Below are positions 14,335 through 21,487 of a DNA stretch of 21,975 bases, piece by piece. The notes beneath the pieces are model-generated. The model had not been told where the DNA came from and made no database searches. It saw only the letters and a program-made list of their open reading frames with translations. The stretch is taken from positions 1-21,975 of the forward strand of contig DXYV01000046.1 of assembly GCA_019415645.1 (NCBI GenBank), given 5' to 3'. Source of the DNA: Clostridiales bacterium. GTDB lineage: Bacteria; Bacillota; Clostridia; Oscillospirales; Oscillospiraceae. The position numbers and the translations under genes were made by a program. The number at the start of each line of letters is the position of its first letter. The first letter of the stretch is position 1.

Positions 14335-14598
14335 ATGAATCATCGGTGGAACGCAGCCGCGTTTCTGGAGTGCGGAGCGGCCGCGCTGTTTCTGATCTGT
14401 CTGTTCCGCTGTCTGGTGGTGGAGAGCGCCCATCTGCTCCCCGTGTGCGCGGTATTTCTCCCGCTGCTGGCGGCAGGCGGCGTGGCGCTGGTCCTCCTCC
14501 GCCCCCGGGAGGATGACCAGCCGGAGGATGGGCCGGAAGCCGAAGAGGACCGCCCGGACCCCTCCGGCCCCCAGGGCGCGGGAGGCGGCGCGGTGTGA
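14335..14598 (+). CDS. Small two-TM membrane protein, module 2 (87 aa)
   Basis: The protein starts MNHRWNAAAFLECGAA and has two hydrophobic segments (about 7-24 and 29-55) joined by a very short turn, followed by an acidic, Pro-rich tail (about 58-87). I chose ATG 14335 for the GGGGAGG site ten bases upstream; an ATG at 14308 overlapping the anti-sigma stop is the alternative. The next gene overlaps its stop. Module 1 has no counterpart. No family is recognised; an accessory of the anti-sigma factor is conceivable but only a guess. Confidence 0.65.
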   Translation: MNHRWNAAAFLECGAAALFLICLFRCLVVESAHLLPVCAVFLPLLAAGGVALVLLRPREDDQPEDGPEAEEDRPDPSGPQGAGGGAV

Positions 14599-15413
14599 TG
14601 GGCCGGCGAAGCATGGCCCTGACGGCTGCCCTGCTGCTCCTGTGCGTCTCCTGTGCCAGCTCCCCGGAGCACACGTGGGATTCGGCGCGGGTACAGGCCG
14701 TCCTGTCGGCGGACGGGACGGCGGCCCAGGCAGCTCCGCGGTCTGCCGAGGCGTCCGTCTATACCTTCCCCGTCCTGACCGGGACCACGATGCTGGACAG
14801 CGAGCCCGTCACCTGGACCAGCCGCGCACAGCTGGAGTATCGCTTGAGCGGCGCGCCCTCTTCAGGCGGGCTGGTTCAAGTCCGGCTGCAAATCGTTGCC
14901 TGCACCGCCACCTATCGGGGCGTGACCCGTCCCGTATCGGAAACGCCCATTACCTACTCCGGCCTTACGCTGGCCGTGGGGATGGGCGAACACACGGCCA
15001 TCAGCCGCGTGGCGCTGGACTCGAACGCCGCGCCGGACGATGTGAGCGGGGTCGTGCGGGTCCTCTCCTATGGGCAGCTGTCGTGTTCATCGGACCGGCG
15101 GGCGGTCTGTGCGCTCCGCGTCCTGGAGGGCCAGACGGACGCGTCGTTTCACGGCGGGGCGCTGCTCCCGCTGGACACGGCCGGATGCCTCATAGCGGCG
15201 GACGATACCTGTACCCTCTCCGGCGTAGGGGACTGCCTGACCCTGGAGCTTCTGGTCAGCTATCACGACAACGGCGTGCCTGCCCCGCCCCAGTCCTGCC
15301 GGACGGCCGGGGCGGTCTGGGCCTCGGCCCGCGCCGCGCTGGACAGCCAGCCCCTGGGCACGCTGGCCATGCCCGTGCGGCAGGCCCCCTACACCGCCTG
15401 GCGTCTGAGATAG
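14595..15413 (+). CDS. Probable lipoprotein, module 2 (272 aa)
   Basis: The N-terminus has a basic MGRRS, a hydrophobic run and then LCVSC, with Cys20 the likely lipidation site; Cys at -3 is unusual for a lipobox, so plain secretion is also possible. The outside part contains TYRGVTRPVSETPITYSGLTLAVG in pieces and paired cysteines (CLIAADDTC, GDCLTL) that could form disulfides. GTG at 14595 (GGAGG nine bases upstream, 4-nt overlap with the previous stop) is used; ATG at 14598 is equally possible and changes one residue. No family recognised. It has no obvious similarity to the module-1 lipoproteins. Confidence 0.75.
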   Translation: MMGRRSMALTAALLLLCVSCASSPEHTWDSARVQAVLSADGTAAQAAPRSAEASVYTFPVLTGTTMLDSEPVTWTSRAQLEYRLSGAPSSGGLVQVRLQIVACTATYRGVTRPVSETPITYSGLTLAVGMGEHTAISRVALDSNAAPDDVSGVVRVLSYGQLSCSSDRRAVCALRVLEGQTDASFHGGALLPLDTAGCLIAADDTCTLSGVGDCLTLELLVSYHDNGVPAPPQSCRTAGAVWASARAALDSQPLGTLAMPVRQAPYTAWRLR

Positions 15414-15467
15414 TGGAGCCGTAAACGCGCCATCGTTCCGTTCAACCGTTGCGAGGGGGTCTCATAA

Positions 15468-16103
15468 ATGAGCAGGTTCAGCCCAGAAAAAAAAGAACAA
15501 ATCAAAGACACCGTTTTTCTTGTATGCCTGGGTCTCTTTGTCCTGGCCGTGCTCGTCCTCCTTCTGACCGGGGGCTTCTGCGTCACCCATGGCGCCATCC
15601 ACCCGCGAAACGCGGACACCTTGTTCGTCTATCAGCCGGAGTATGAGACCTATACCCGGATCGGCGGGGACGTCCGCTATGTAATCGCTGTGCAGGACGG
15701 CCAGATTCGGTTTTATCAGGAGTATTCCGTCAGCTCACTCCCCCTGCTGAGGGGCTGGTGGGAGGCGGAGCTTTCATACGCCTACGACCTGACCGCCGGG
15801 ACCCTGGTGGAGGAAGGCGGCGCGACGCTTTTCCCCCCGCCCTGGAACACGCCGGAGGAAGTCCTGGAGACCGCGCAGGTCTATGGCAGCGAAGCCTGGG
15901 ACGGACCAAATCTCTGGATTCCCTTCAGCGAGAAGGCCCCGAGCTTCGGCGAGCATCCGCGGCGGCAGTTCTATCTCACGGGGCTTACCGAACGGGAGGA
16001 AATCCTGACCGACGAACGCACCCTGTTTTCCCATCGGATGGAGGATGGAAGAATCCTCTATTTTCTGGATTACGGCCCGGCCAGGATGCCGACCGGGACA
16101 TAA
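15468..16103 (+). CDS. Single-TM membrane protein, unknown (211 aa)
   Basis: A short cytoplasmic head (MSRFSPEKKEQIKDT) is followed by one TM segment (about 16-37) and a 170-residue outer domain rich in aromatic residues (YQPEYETYTRIGGDVRYVIAV, then FYQEYSVSSLPLL, WWEAELSYAYDL). No family is recognised. GAGGGGG (15452-15457) precedes the ATG by about ten bases. There are 54 bases between it and module 2 with no visible promoter or terminator, so it may be the last gene of module 2. A hairpin follows the stop. Confidence 0.78.
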   Translation: MSRFSPEKKEQIKDTVFLVCLGLFVLAVLVLLLTGGFCVTHGAIHPRNADTLFVYQPEYETYTRIGGDVRYVIAVQDGQIRFYQEYSVSSLPLLRGWWEAELSYAYDLTAGTLVEEGGATLFPPPWNTPEEVLETAQVYGSEAWDGPNLWIPFSEKAPSFGEHPRRQFYLTGLTEREEILTDERTLFSHRMEDGRILYFLDYGPARMPTGT

Positions 16104-16108
16104 GAACA

Positions 16109-16135
16109 GCGCCCCGGGCCGAAGGCCCGGGGCGC
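16109..16135. terminator. Hairpin between converging genes, possible bidirectional terminator
   Basis: Perfect 12-bp arms GCGCCCCGGGCC (16109-16120) / GGCCCGGGGCGC (16124-16135) with a GAA loop, six bases past the plus-strand stop and 51 bases past the minus-strand ligase stop. No clean U-tract on either strand, so termination is plausible but not certain. Confidence 0.55.
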
Positions 16136-16186
16136 GTGCATGTTACCAGCGGAGTGCGCCGCCCATCCCGGCGGGCACAGTCACGC

Positions 16187-17821
16187 TTATCCCTTGTTCT
16201 GCGCCTCCACCAGCCGGGTGGCGCCGTACATCGCCCGCAGCTTGGGCTTCTCGATCTTGCCGGTAGGGTTGCGGGGCACCGGGGCGAAAATCACCCGGTG
16301 GGGCCGCTTATACTTGGGCAGCTCCTGGCAGAAGGCGTTGACCTCCTCCTCCGTGAGGGTGCAGCCCTCCTTCACCTCGATGATGGCCGCGGAGATCTCG
16401 CCCAGCCGCTTGTCGGCCAGGCCGATGACCGCCACGTCCTTCACCGCCTCCAGGCCGCGGAGGAAATCCTCGATCTGCACGGGGTAGATGTTCTCGCCGC
16501 CGGAGATGATCACGTCCTTCTTCCGGTCCACCAGGAAGTAGAAGCCGTCCTCATCCTGCATGGCCATATCGCCGGTGTACAGCCAGCCGTTCTGGAGCAC
16601 GGCGGCGGTGGCCTCCGGGTCGTTGTAGTAGCACTCCATGACCCCCGGGCCCTTGACCGCCAGCTCGCCCACCTGGCCCTGGACCACGGGCTTGTGATTC
16701 TCATCCACAATGAGGGCCTTCCATCCGTAGCCGGGCACGCCGATGGCGCCCACCTTGTGGATGTTCTCCACGCCCAGGTGGACGCAGCCCGGCCCGATGG
16801 ACTCGGACAGGCCGTAGTTGGTGTCGTACTGGTGGTTGGGGAAATATTCCTTCCACCGCTTGATGAGAGAGCGGGGCACCGGCTGGGCGCCAATGTGCAT
16901 CAGCCGCCACTGGTCCAGCTGGAAGTGTTCCAGCTTCAGCTCTCCCCGGTCCAGGGCGCCCAGAATGTCCTGGGCCCAGGGCACCAGCAGCCACACGATG
17001 GTGCAGCCCTCCCGGCTCACCGCGTCCAGCACGCACTCGGGCGTGGTGCCCTTGAGGAGCACCGCCTTGCCTCCGGAGAGCAGGGAGCCGAACCAGTGCA
17101 TCTTGGCTCCGGTGTGGTACAGGGGCGGGATACACAGGAACACGTCGTCCTTGGTCTGGCCGTGGTGCTTCTGCTCCACCTTCGCCGCGTGCATCAGGGC
17201 CTGGTGCCGGTGGAGAATGGCCTTGGGAAAGCCGGTGGTGCCCGAGGAGAAGTAAATGGCGGCCTCGTCCTCGTCGTCCACCCGAATCAGCGGGTCCCGG
17301 CTGGAACAGTTCACCGTCAGCTTGGTGTAGTCCTCGGCAAAGGAGGGGCAGTTGTCCCCCACGTAGAACAGCAGGCGGTTGCGGATGATGTCGTCGGCAA
17401 TCTCCTCCACCCGGCCGATGAACTCGGGCCCGAACACCAGCACATCCACCTCCGCCAGGTCCAGGCAGTATTTGATCTCGTCCGAGGAGTAGCGGAAATT
17501 CAGGGGCACGGCCAGGGCGCCGGTCTTGAGGATGCCAAAGTAGATGGGCAGCCACTCCAGGCAGTTCATCAGCAGGATGGCCACCTTATCCCCCTTCTTG
17601 ATGCCCCGCTCCAGCAGCAGGTGGGCGAAGCGGTTGGCCTTCTCGTTGAAAATGTTCCAGGTGATCTCCCGCCGGTAGGGCCCCACGGGGGCGGGCTGCA
17701 TCAGGTCATATTCCTTCCAGGTCATGCGGCGGTTGTCCTTGATCTCCGGGTTGAGTTCCACCAGCGCCACATCGTCCCCAAAGAGCTTACAGTTTTGTTC
17801 CAGCAGAGCCGTGATTGGCAC
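16187..17821 (-). CDS. Acyl-CoA synthetase (class I adenylate-forming enzyme)
   Basis: The 544-residue protein activates a carboxylic acid as acyl-AMP and then transfers it to CoA. Core motifs are in order: phosphate-binding FSSGTTGFPKA (about 188-198), NYGLSES (about 335), YTGD (about 414), the hinge DRKKDVIISGGENIYP (about 430-445) and the catalytic Lys of PTGKIEK near 522. Length and motifs fit medium/long-chain or aryl acyl-CoA ligases; the substrate is not evident. I chose GTG 17821 because GAAAGG lies nine bases upstream; an ATG at 17830 abuts that site. It stands alone: its own promoter lies upstream and the pnp terminator lies beyond. It converges with the envelope block. Confidence 0.9.
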   Translation of the reverse strand: MPITALLEQNCKLFGDDVALVELNPEIKDNRRMTWKEYDLMQPAPVGPYRREITWNIFNEKANRFAHLLLERGIKKGDKVAILLMNCLEWLPIYFGILKTGALAVPLNFRYSSDEIKYCLDLAEVDVLVFGPEFIGRVEEIADDIIRNRLLFYVGDNCPSFAEDYTKLTVNCSSRDPLIRVDDEDEAAIYFSSGTTGFPKAILHRHQALMHAAKVEQKHHGQTKDDVFLCIPPLYHTGAKMHWFGSLLSGGKAVLLKGTTPECVLDAVSREGCTIVWLLVPWAQDILGALDRGELKLEHFQLDQWRLMHIGAQPVPRSLIKRWKEYFPNHQYDTNYGLSESIGPGCVHLGVENIHKVGAIGVPGYGWKALIVDENHKPVVQGQVGELAVKGPGVMECYYNDPEATAAVLQNGWLYTGDMAMQDEDGFYFLVDRKKDVIISGGENIYPVQIEDFLRGLEAVKDVAVIGLADKRLGEISAAIIEVKEGCTLTEEEVNAFCQELPKYKRPHRVIFAPVPRNPTGKIEKPKLRAMYGATRLVEAQNKG

Positions 17822-17875
17822 GCTTATCATCCTTTCATCGCTTTCGTAGTTTAACGCATTTATCCATTGAAGTAA

Positions 17876-17904
17876 AGAATACTCCTTTCCCGGCCAAAAG
17901 TCAA
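17876..17904 (-). promoter_or_regulatory. Promoter of the acyl-CoA synthetase gene
   Basis: Minus-strand TTGACT (17904-17899), a 17-base spacer and TATTCT (17881-17876), giving a leader of about 48 nt. Good match to sigma-A consensus at correct spacing. Confidence 0.65.
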
Positions 17905-17982
17905 GGGCTGCGGTCGGTTTTGCCCGGATTTCTTCTCGCGCGGGGCTGGAAAGGGCCCCGGACTGCGCGGTCTGGCGGGAGA

Positions 17983-18022
17983 TAAAAACAGCGGGCGGTC
18001 TCCCGGTGGGGAGTCCGCCCGC
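17983..18022 (-). terminator. Terminator of pnp
   Basis: Minus-strand GCGGGCGG (18022-18015) pairs with CCGCCCGC (17998-17991), with further pairing inside, followed by TGTTTTTA. It lies 25 bases after the pnp stop. Confidence 0.87.
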
Positions 18023-18046
18023 CAATTCGCGGTTGGGATGGGGTTC

Positions 18047-20185
18047 TTACTTCTTGGCGCCCTGCTTTTCCAGCTCTTTCAGGGCGTCCTTGTAGGACAG
18101 GTTGACCCGGCCCTTCTCGTCGATGTCCGTGACCTTGACCCAAATCATATCGCCGATGTTGACCACGTCCTCGCACTTCTCCACCCGGCGGTTGGAGAGC
18201 TTGGAGATGTGCACCATGCCGTCCTTGCCGGGAGCCAGCTCCACGAACGCGCCGAAGGGCAGGATGCGCACCACCTTGCCGTAGTACAGTTGGCCCACCT
18301 CGGGCACGAACACGATGGTCTCGATCATCTTCTTGGCCGCGTCGCAGGAGGCCTTGTTCACGCCGGCGATATAGATGGTGCCGTCGTCCTCGATGTCGAT
18401 CTTGGCGCCCGATTCGGCGGTGATCTTCTGAATGACCTTGCCGCCGGAACCGATGACCTCGCGGATCTTGTCCACGTCGATCTTCATCTTGACCATCTTG
18501 GGGGCGGTCTCCGCTACCTCGGCCCGGGGGGCGGAGATGCAGGGCAGCATGATCTCGTCCAGAATGGCGTAGCGGGCGTCCCGGGTGATCTCCAGGGCCT
18601 CCTTGATGATGGCGTGGGAGAGGCCGTCGTTCTTGATGTCCATCTGGATGGCGGTGATGCCGGCCTTGGTGCCGGCCACCTTGAAGTCCATCTCGCCGTG
18701 GAAGTCCTCCACGCCCTGAATGTCGATGAAGGTGGTGAAGCCGCCGTCGTCGTCCTGAATCAGGCCGCAGGAGATGCCGGCCACCGGGGCCTTGATGGGC
18801 ACGCCGGCGTCCATGAGGGCCAGGGTGGAGCCGCAGATGGAGCCCTGGGAGGTGGAACCGTTGGAGGAGAGGACCTCAGAGACCACGCGGATGGCATAGG
18901 GGAACTCCTCCACGGAGGGGATCACCGGCTCCAGGGCGCGCTCGGCCAGGGCGCCGTGGCCCTTCTCGCGGCGGTTGGTGGAGCGGGCGGCCCGGGCCTC
19001 GCCGGTGGAGTAGGCGGGGAAGTTGTAGTGGTGCATATACCGCTTCTCCTCCTCCTCCCAGATGGTGTCCAGCTTCTGGGCGGCGGAGAGGGTGTTCAGG
19101 GTGCAGACGGAGAGCACCTGGGTCTGGCCGCGGGTGAACAGGCCGGAGCCGTGGACGCGGGGCAGCACGCCCACCTCGGCGGCCAGGGGACGGATCTCGT
19201 TCTTGGCGCGGCCGTCCACCCGGTGGCCCTCCAGCAGCCAGGCCTTGACGATCTTCTTCTGGAACTTGTAGGTGATCTCCTCCAGGTACTTGTCCATCTC
19301 GGGATAGTCCTCCAGGAAGAGCTCGTGCCAGTGGTCAATGAGCTTGTTCCAGCGCTCTTCACGCACGTTCTTGTCGTCGGTGTCCATGGCGGCCTTGGCC
19401 TCGTCCATGGTGGCGGCCACGATCTTGTCGAACAGCTCCTGATCGAAGTCGGCGTGGTCGTAGGTCATCTTTTCTTTGCCGATTTCGGCCACGATGGTGT
19501 CAATCAGGTCGATCTGAGCCTTGATCTCCTCGTGGGCGCGGACGATGGCGTCATACATGATGTCGTCGGGAATCTCCTTGGCGCCCGCCTCGATCATGAT
19601 GACCTTCTCCCGGCTGGCGGCCACGGTCAGGTCCAGGCTGGAATTGTGCTTCTGCTCCTGGGTGGGGTTGGTGACGATCTGGCCGTCCACATAGCCCATC
19701 TCCAGGCAGCCGATGGGGCCGGCCCAGGGGATCTCAGAGTAGGACAGGCAGGCGGACACGCCGATCATGGCGGTCAGCTCGGGGGAGCAGTCGTAATCCA
19801 CGCTCATGACGGTGCAGGTGACCACCACGTCGTTGCGGAAGTCATAGGGGAACAGGGGCCGGATGGAGCGGTCGATGACGCGGGCCGCCAGCACGGCGGG
19901 TAGAGAGGGCTGACCCTCCCGGCGCATAAAGGAGCCGGGGATGCGGCCCACGGCGTACAGCTTCTCCTCAAAGTCCACAGACAGGGGGAAGAAGTCCACG
20001 CCGTCCCGGGGACGGGGTGCGGCGGTGACCGCCACCAGCACGGTGGTCTCGCCATAGGTGACCATGGCGGAGGCGCTGGCCAGCTCGGCCACCTTGCCGA
20101 TCTCGATCTTCAGCGGGCGGCCGGCCAGCTCCATCTGATAGAGCTTGCGGTTGGGGAATTCCTTGTGCTTGATGATAGTTGACAT
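18047..20185 (-). CDS. pnp: Polynucleotide phosphorylase (PNPase)
   Basis: The 712-residue length and domain order are those of bacterial PNPase, a 3'-to-5' phosphorolytic exoribonuclease that forms a trimeric ring and acts in mRNA decay. Two RNase PH domains (about 10-145 and 320-545) flank a helical linker. They are followed by a KH domain (VIGSGGKVIQKI near 578) and an S1 domain (KVVRILPFGAFVELAPGKDGMVHIS near 632-698). The metal and phosphate site EDFHGEMDFK keeps both Asp and the Lys of the active site (equivalent to E. coli D486, D492 and K494). AAAGGAGA precedes the ATG. It follows rpsO, the conserved arrangement, with an attenuator-like hairpin and a long structured leader between. 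Confidence 0.98.
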   Translation of the reverse strand: MSTIIKHKEFPNRKLYQMELAGRPLKIEIGKVAELASASAMVTYGETTVLVAVTAAPRPRDGVDFFPLSVDFEEKLYAVGRIPGSFMRREGQPSLPAVLAARVIDRSIRPLFPYDFRNDVVVTCTVMSVDYDCSPELTAMIGVSACLSYSEIPWAGPIGCLEMGYVDGQIVTNPTQEQKHNSSLDLTVAASREKVIMIEAGAKEIPDDIMYDAIVRAHEEIKAQIDLIDTIVAEIGKEKMTYDHADFDQELFDKIVAATMDEAKAAMDTDDKNVREERWNKLIDHWHELFLEDYPEMDKYLEEITYKFQKKIVKAWLLEGHRVDGRAKNEIRPLAAEVGVLPRVHGSGLFTRGQTQVLSVCTLNTLSAAQKLDTIWEEEEKRYMHHYNFPAYSTGEARAARSTNRREKGHGALAERALEPVIPSVEEFPYAIRVVSEVLSSNGSTSQGSICGSTLALMDAGVPIKAPVAGISCGLIQDDDGGFTTFIDIQGVEDFHGEMDFKVAGTKAGITAIQMDIKNDGLSHAIIKEALEITRDARYAILDEIMLPCISAPRAEVAETAPKMVKMKIDVDKIREVIGSGGKVIQKITAESGAKIDIEDDGTIYIAGVNKASCDAAKKMIETIVFVPEVGQLYYGKVVRILPFGAFVELAPGKDGMVHISKLSNRRVEKCEDVVNIGDMIWVKVTDIDEKGRVNLSYKDALKELEKQGAKK

Positions 20186-20205
20186 AATGTTCTCCTTTCA
20201 TGCGG

Positions 20206-20292
20206 CGCACAGGGACTCCCGTTTTTAGCACTTGAACCTGCCGCCACGGGGTGGAGGTACGTTCAACTGCTAAAGGCGTGCGGCCCTGTGCG
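20206..20292 (-). promoter_or_regulatory. Long structured leader before pnp
   Basis: On the minus-strand RNA, CGCACAGGG (20292-20284) pairs with CCCTGTGCG (20214-20206). Inside, the 14-base arms at 20274-20261 and 20237-20224 pair with a single C-C mismatch, and a small inner hairpin closes the structure. The outer arm ends about 20 nt before the pnp start and 6 nt before its ribosome binding site. In E. coli a comparable leader hairpin is the RNase III target through which PNPase limits its own synthesis; whether this one works the same way is inference. Confidence 0.6.
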
Positions 20293-20319
20293 GGTCGTTT
20301 TTTCGTCTTGCCCAGCGGC

Positions 20320-20351
20320 AAGAAAGGGCGGTGCGCAGGCACCGCCCTTTT
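20320..20351 (-). terminator. Hairpin after rpsO (weak terminator or attenuator)
   Basis: Perfect 12-bp arms AAAGGGCGGTGC (20323-20334) / GCACCGCCCTTT (20339-20350) with a four-base loop, just past the rpsO stop. The U-tract on the minus strand is only UUUCUU, so partial read-through into pnp is likely. Confidence 0.7.
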
Positions 20352-20358
20352 CACGTTC

Positions 20359-20625
20359 TCACTTACGGATGCCGAGTTTCGCGATGATTGCGCGGTAACG
20401 CTCGATGTCCTTTTTGGCCAGATAGTCCAGCATCTTGCGGCGCTTACCGACCATCTTCAGCAGGCCGCGGCGGCTGTGGTTGTCATGGATGTGAATCTTC
20501 AGGTGCTCGGTCAGCTCGTTGATGCGGGCGGTGAGAATGGCGATCTGCACCTCGGGAGAGCCGGTGTCGGTCTCGTGGGTGCGGTTGGCCTCGATAACGG
20601 CCGTCTTTTCGTCCTTACGGATCAT
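20359..20625 (-). CDS. rpsO: 30S ribosomal protein S15
   Basis: The 88 residues match S15 over the full usual length: N-terminal MIRKDEKTAVIEANRTHETD, then TGSPEVQIAILTARINELTEHLK and the 16S-binding DNHSRRGLLKMVGKRRKMLDYL. It binds 16S rRNA early in assembly of the small subunit. AAAGGTGG is the ribosome binding site for the ATG at 20625. Its own promoter lies 130 bp upstream and pnp follows. The roughly 120-nt leader could carry an S15 autoregulatory structure, as is common for rpsO. Confidence 0.98.
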   Translation of the reverse strand: MIRKDEKTAVIEANRTHETDTGSPEVQIAILTARINELTEHLKIHIHDNHSRRGLLKMVGKRRKMLDYLAKKDIERYRAIIAKLGIRK

Positions 20626-20754
20626 GGTTTGGTTCCACCTTTCTGAAAATAGTGCCGCGGCGCTGAGTATCGGGCGGGTGGAGACACGGATGTGACCGCG
20701 CTGCTTTCCCCAAACTAAGCGGAGGGCATGCGCACCAGATTTGGCGCAACGCTG

Positions 20755-20783
20755 ATTTTATCATAGTTTTCGCCTGATGTAAA
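20755..20783 (-). promoter_or_regulatory. Promoter of rpsO-pnp
   Basis: Minus-strand TTTACA (20783-20778), exactly 17 bases, TAAAAT (20760-20755). It sits in the only AT-rich part of the gap and gives a leader of about 120 nt before rpsO. Confidence 0.72.
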
Positions 20784-20817
20784 GGAAAATATACGAATTT
20801 TTTCTGCAATTCCTCCC

Positions 20818-20867
20818 GGTCAAAAGCGCACCCCGGTGCAGGGGAACCGGCCCGCACCGAGGTGCGC
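20818..20867 (-). terminator. Terminator of the paaK-ACT operon
   Basis: Arms 20867-20854 and 20839-20826 (14 nt, one mismatch) with a 14-base loop, followed on the minus strand by a short TTTT. It lies about 175 nt beyond the ACT gene stop. The stretch 20868-21042 between holds no gene or signal I can support. Confidence 0.6.
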
Positions 20868-21042
20868 TCCATTCCGTCCGAGGCGCCGCCGCGGAACAGG
20901 GCGCGGGGCTTCCCCCTCACGCTTCGGAGCTTCCGCGACGCGGTCGCTGTTCGCCGCTCCGCCGGAAATGCCGCTGGCCTGCGGCCCGCCTGTTTTCCGG
21001 TCTGCGCGGCTCACCGTGCCGCTGCTCCCGGCTTCTCAGCGC

Positions 21043-21474
21043 TTAAATCTTATACAGCTCCTCCTGGCTGACCAGGGCGATTCCGTGCTCGGTCAGCACC
21101 TTGGCCGCCTTCTCGTTGTTCTCGGCCCGGATGACCAGGCAGGCGGAGTTGATCTTATGGGAGAGGAAGGCGTAGATATACTCCAGATCAATGCCGCTGC
21201 GGGCCAGCACGTCCAGAATCTGCTCCAGCGCGCCGGGCTGATCGGGCATCTGCACCGCCAGCACAGGGGTCATCTTGGACACCCAGCCCCCCTCCTTGAG
21301 CACCAGGGCAGTCTTGTAGGGATCGTCCACCATCAGGCGGGCGATGCCGTAATCCCGGGTGTCGGCAATGGACAGGGCCCGCAGGCTGATGCCGTTTTCG
21401 CTCAGGGCCCGGGTGAGCTCGGCCAGCTGGCCGGGCTTGTTCTCCAGAAAGACCGAAATCTGATTGACTGTCAT
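21043..21474 (-). CDS. Tandem ACT-domain protein of the paaK operon
   Basis: The 143-residue protein is two ACT domains: residues about 1-66 (VNQISVFLENKPGQLAELTRALSENGISL in pieces) and about 70-143 (VLAVQMPDQPGALEQILDVLARSGID). Each has the PGxL turn typical of amino-acid-binding ACT domains, and there is no catalytic domain. It probably senses an amino acid, possibly aromatic or branched, and may modulate its neighbour. AAGGAGG overlaps the paaK stop codon, and the ATG at 21474 lies 13 bases past that stop, so the two are translated together. The same pair, often with indolepyruvate oxidoreductase genes, is common in anaerobic bacteria. Confidence 0.9.
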   Translation of the reverse strand: MTVNQISVFLENKPGQLAELTRALSENGISLRALSIADTRDYGIARLMVDDPYKTALVLKEGGWVSKMTPVLAVQMPDQPGALEQILDVLARSGIDLEYIYAFLSHKINSACLVIRAENNEKAAKVLTEHGIALVSQEELYKI

Positions 21475-21487
21475 AGTTCTTGCCTCC

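Noticed and set aside
15758..17854. Long plus-strand open frame opposite the acyl-CoA synthetase
   Set aside because: Its composition is a shadow of the GC-rich ligase gene, and it also overlaps the end of the real gene at 15468-16103.
18038..19903. Long plus-strand open frame opposite pnp
   Set aside because: It mirrors the codon pattern of pnp, has a low-complexity Leu/Gly/His/Asp composition and no ribosome binding site; pnp is certain on the other strand.
20868..21042. GC-rich gap between the ACT gene and its terminator as a possible gene or RNA
   Set aside because: No ribosome binding site, no plausible protein and no clear fold; it may be degenerate sequence.
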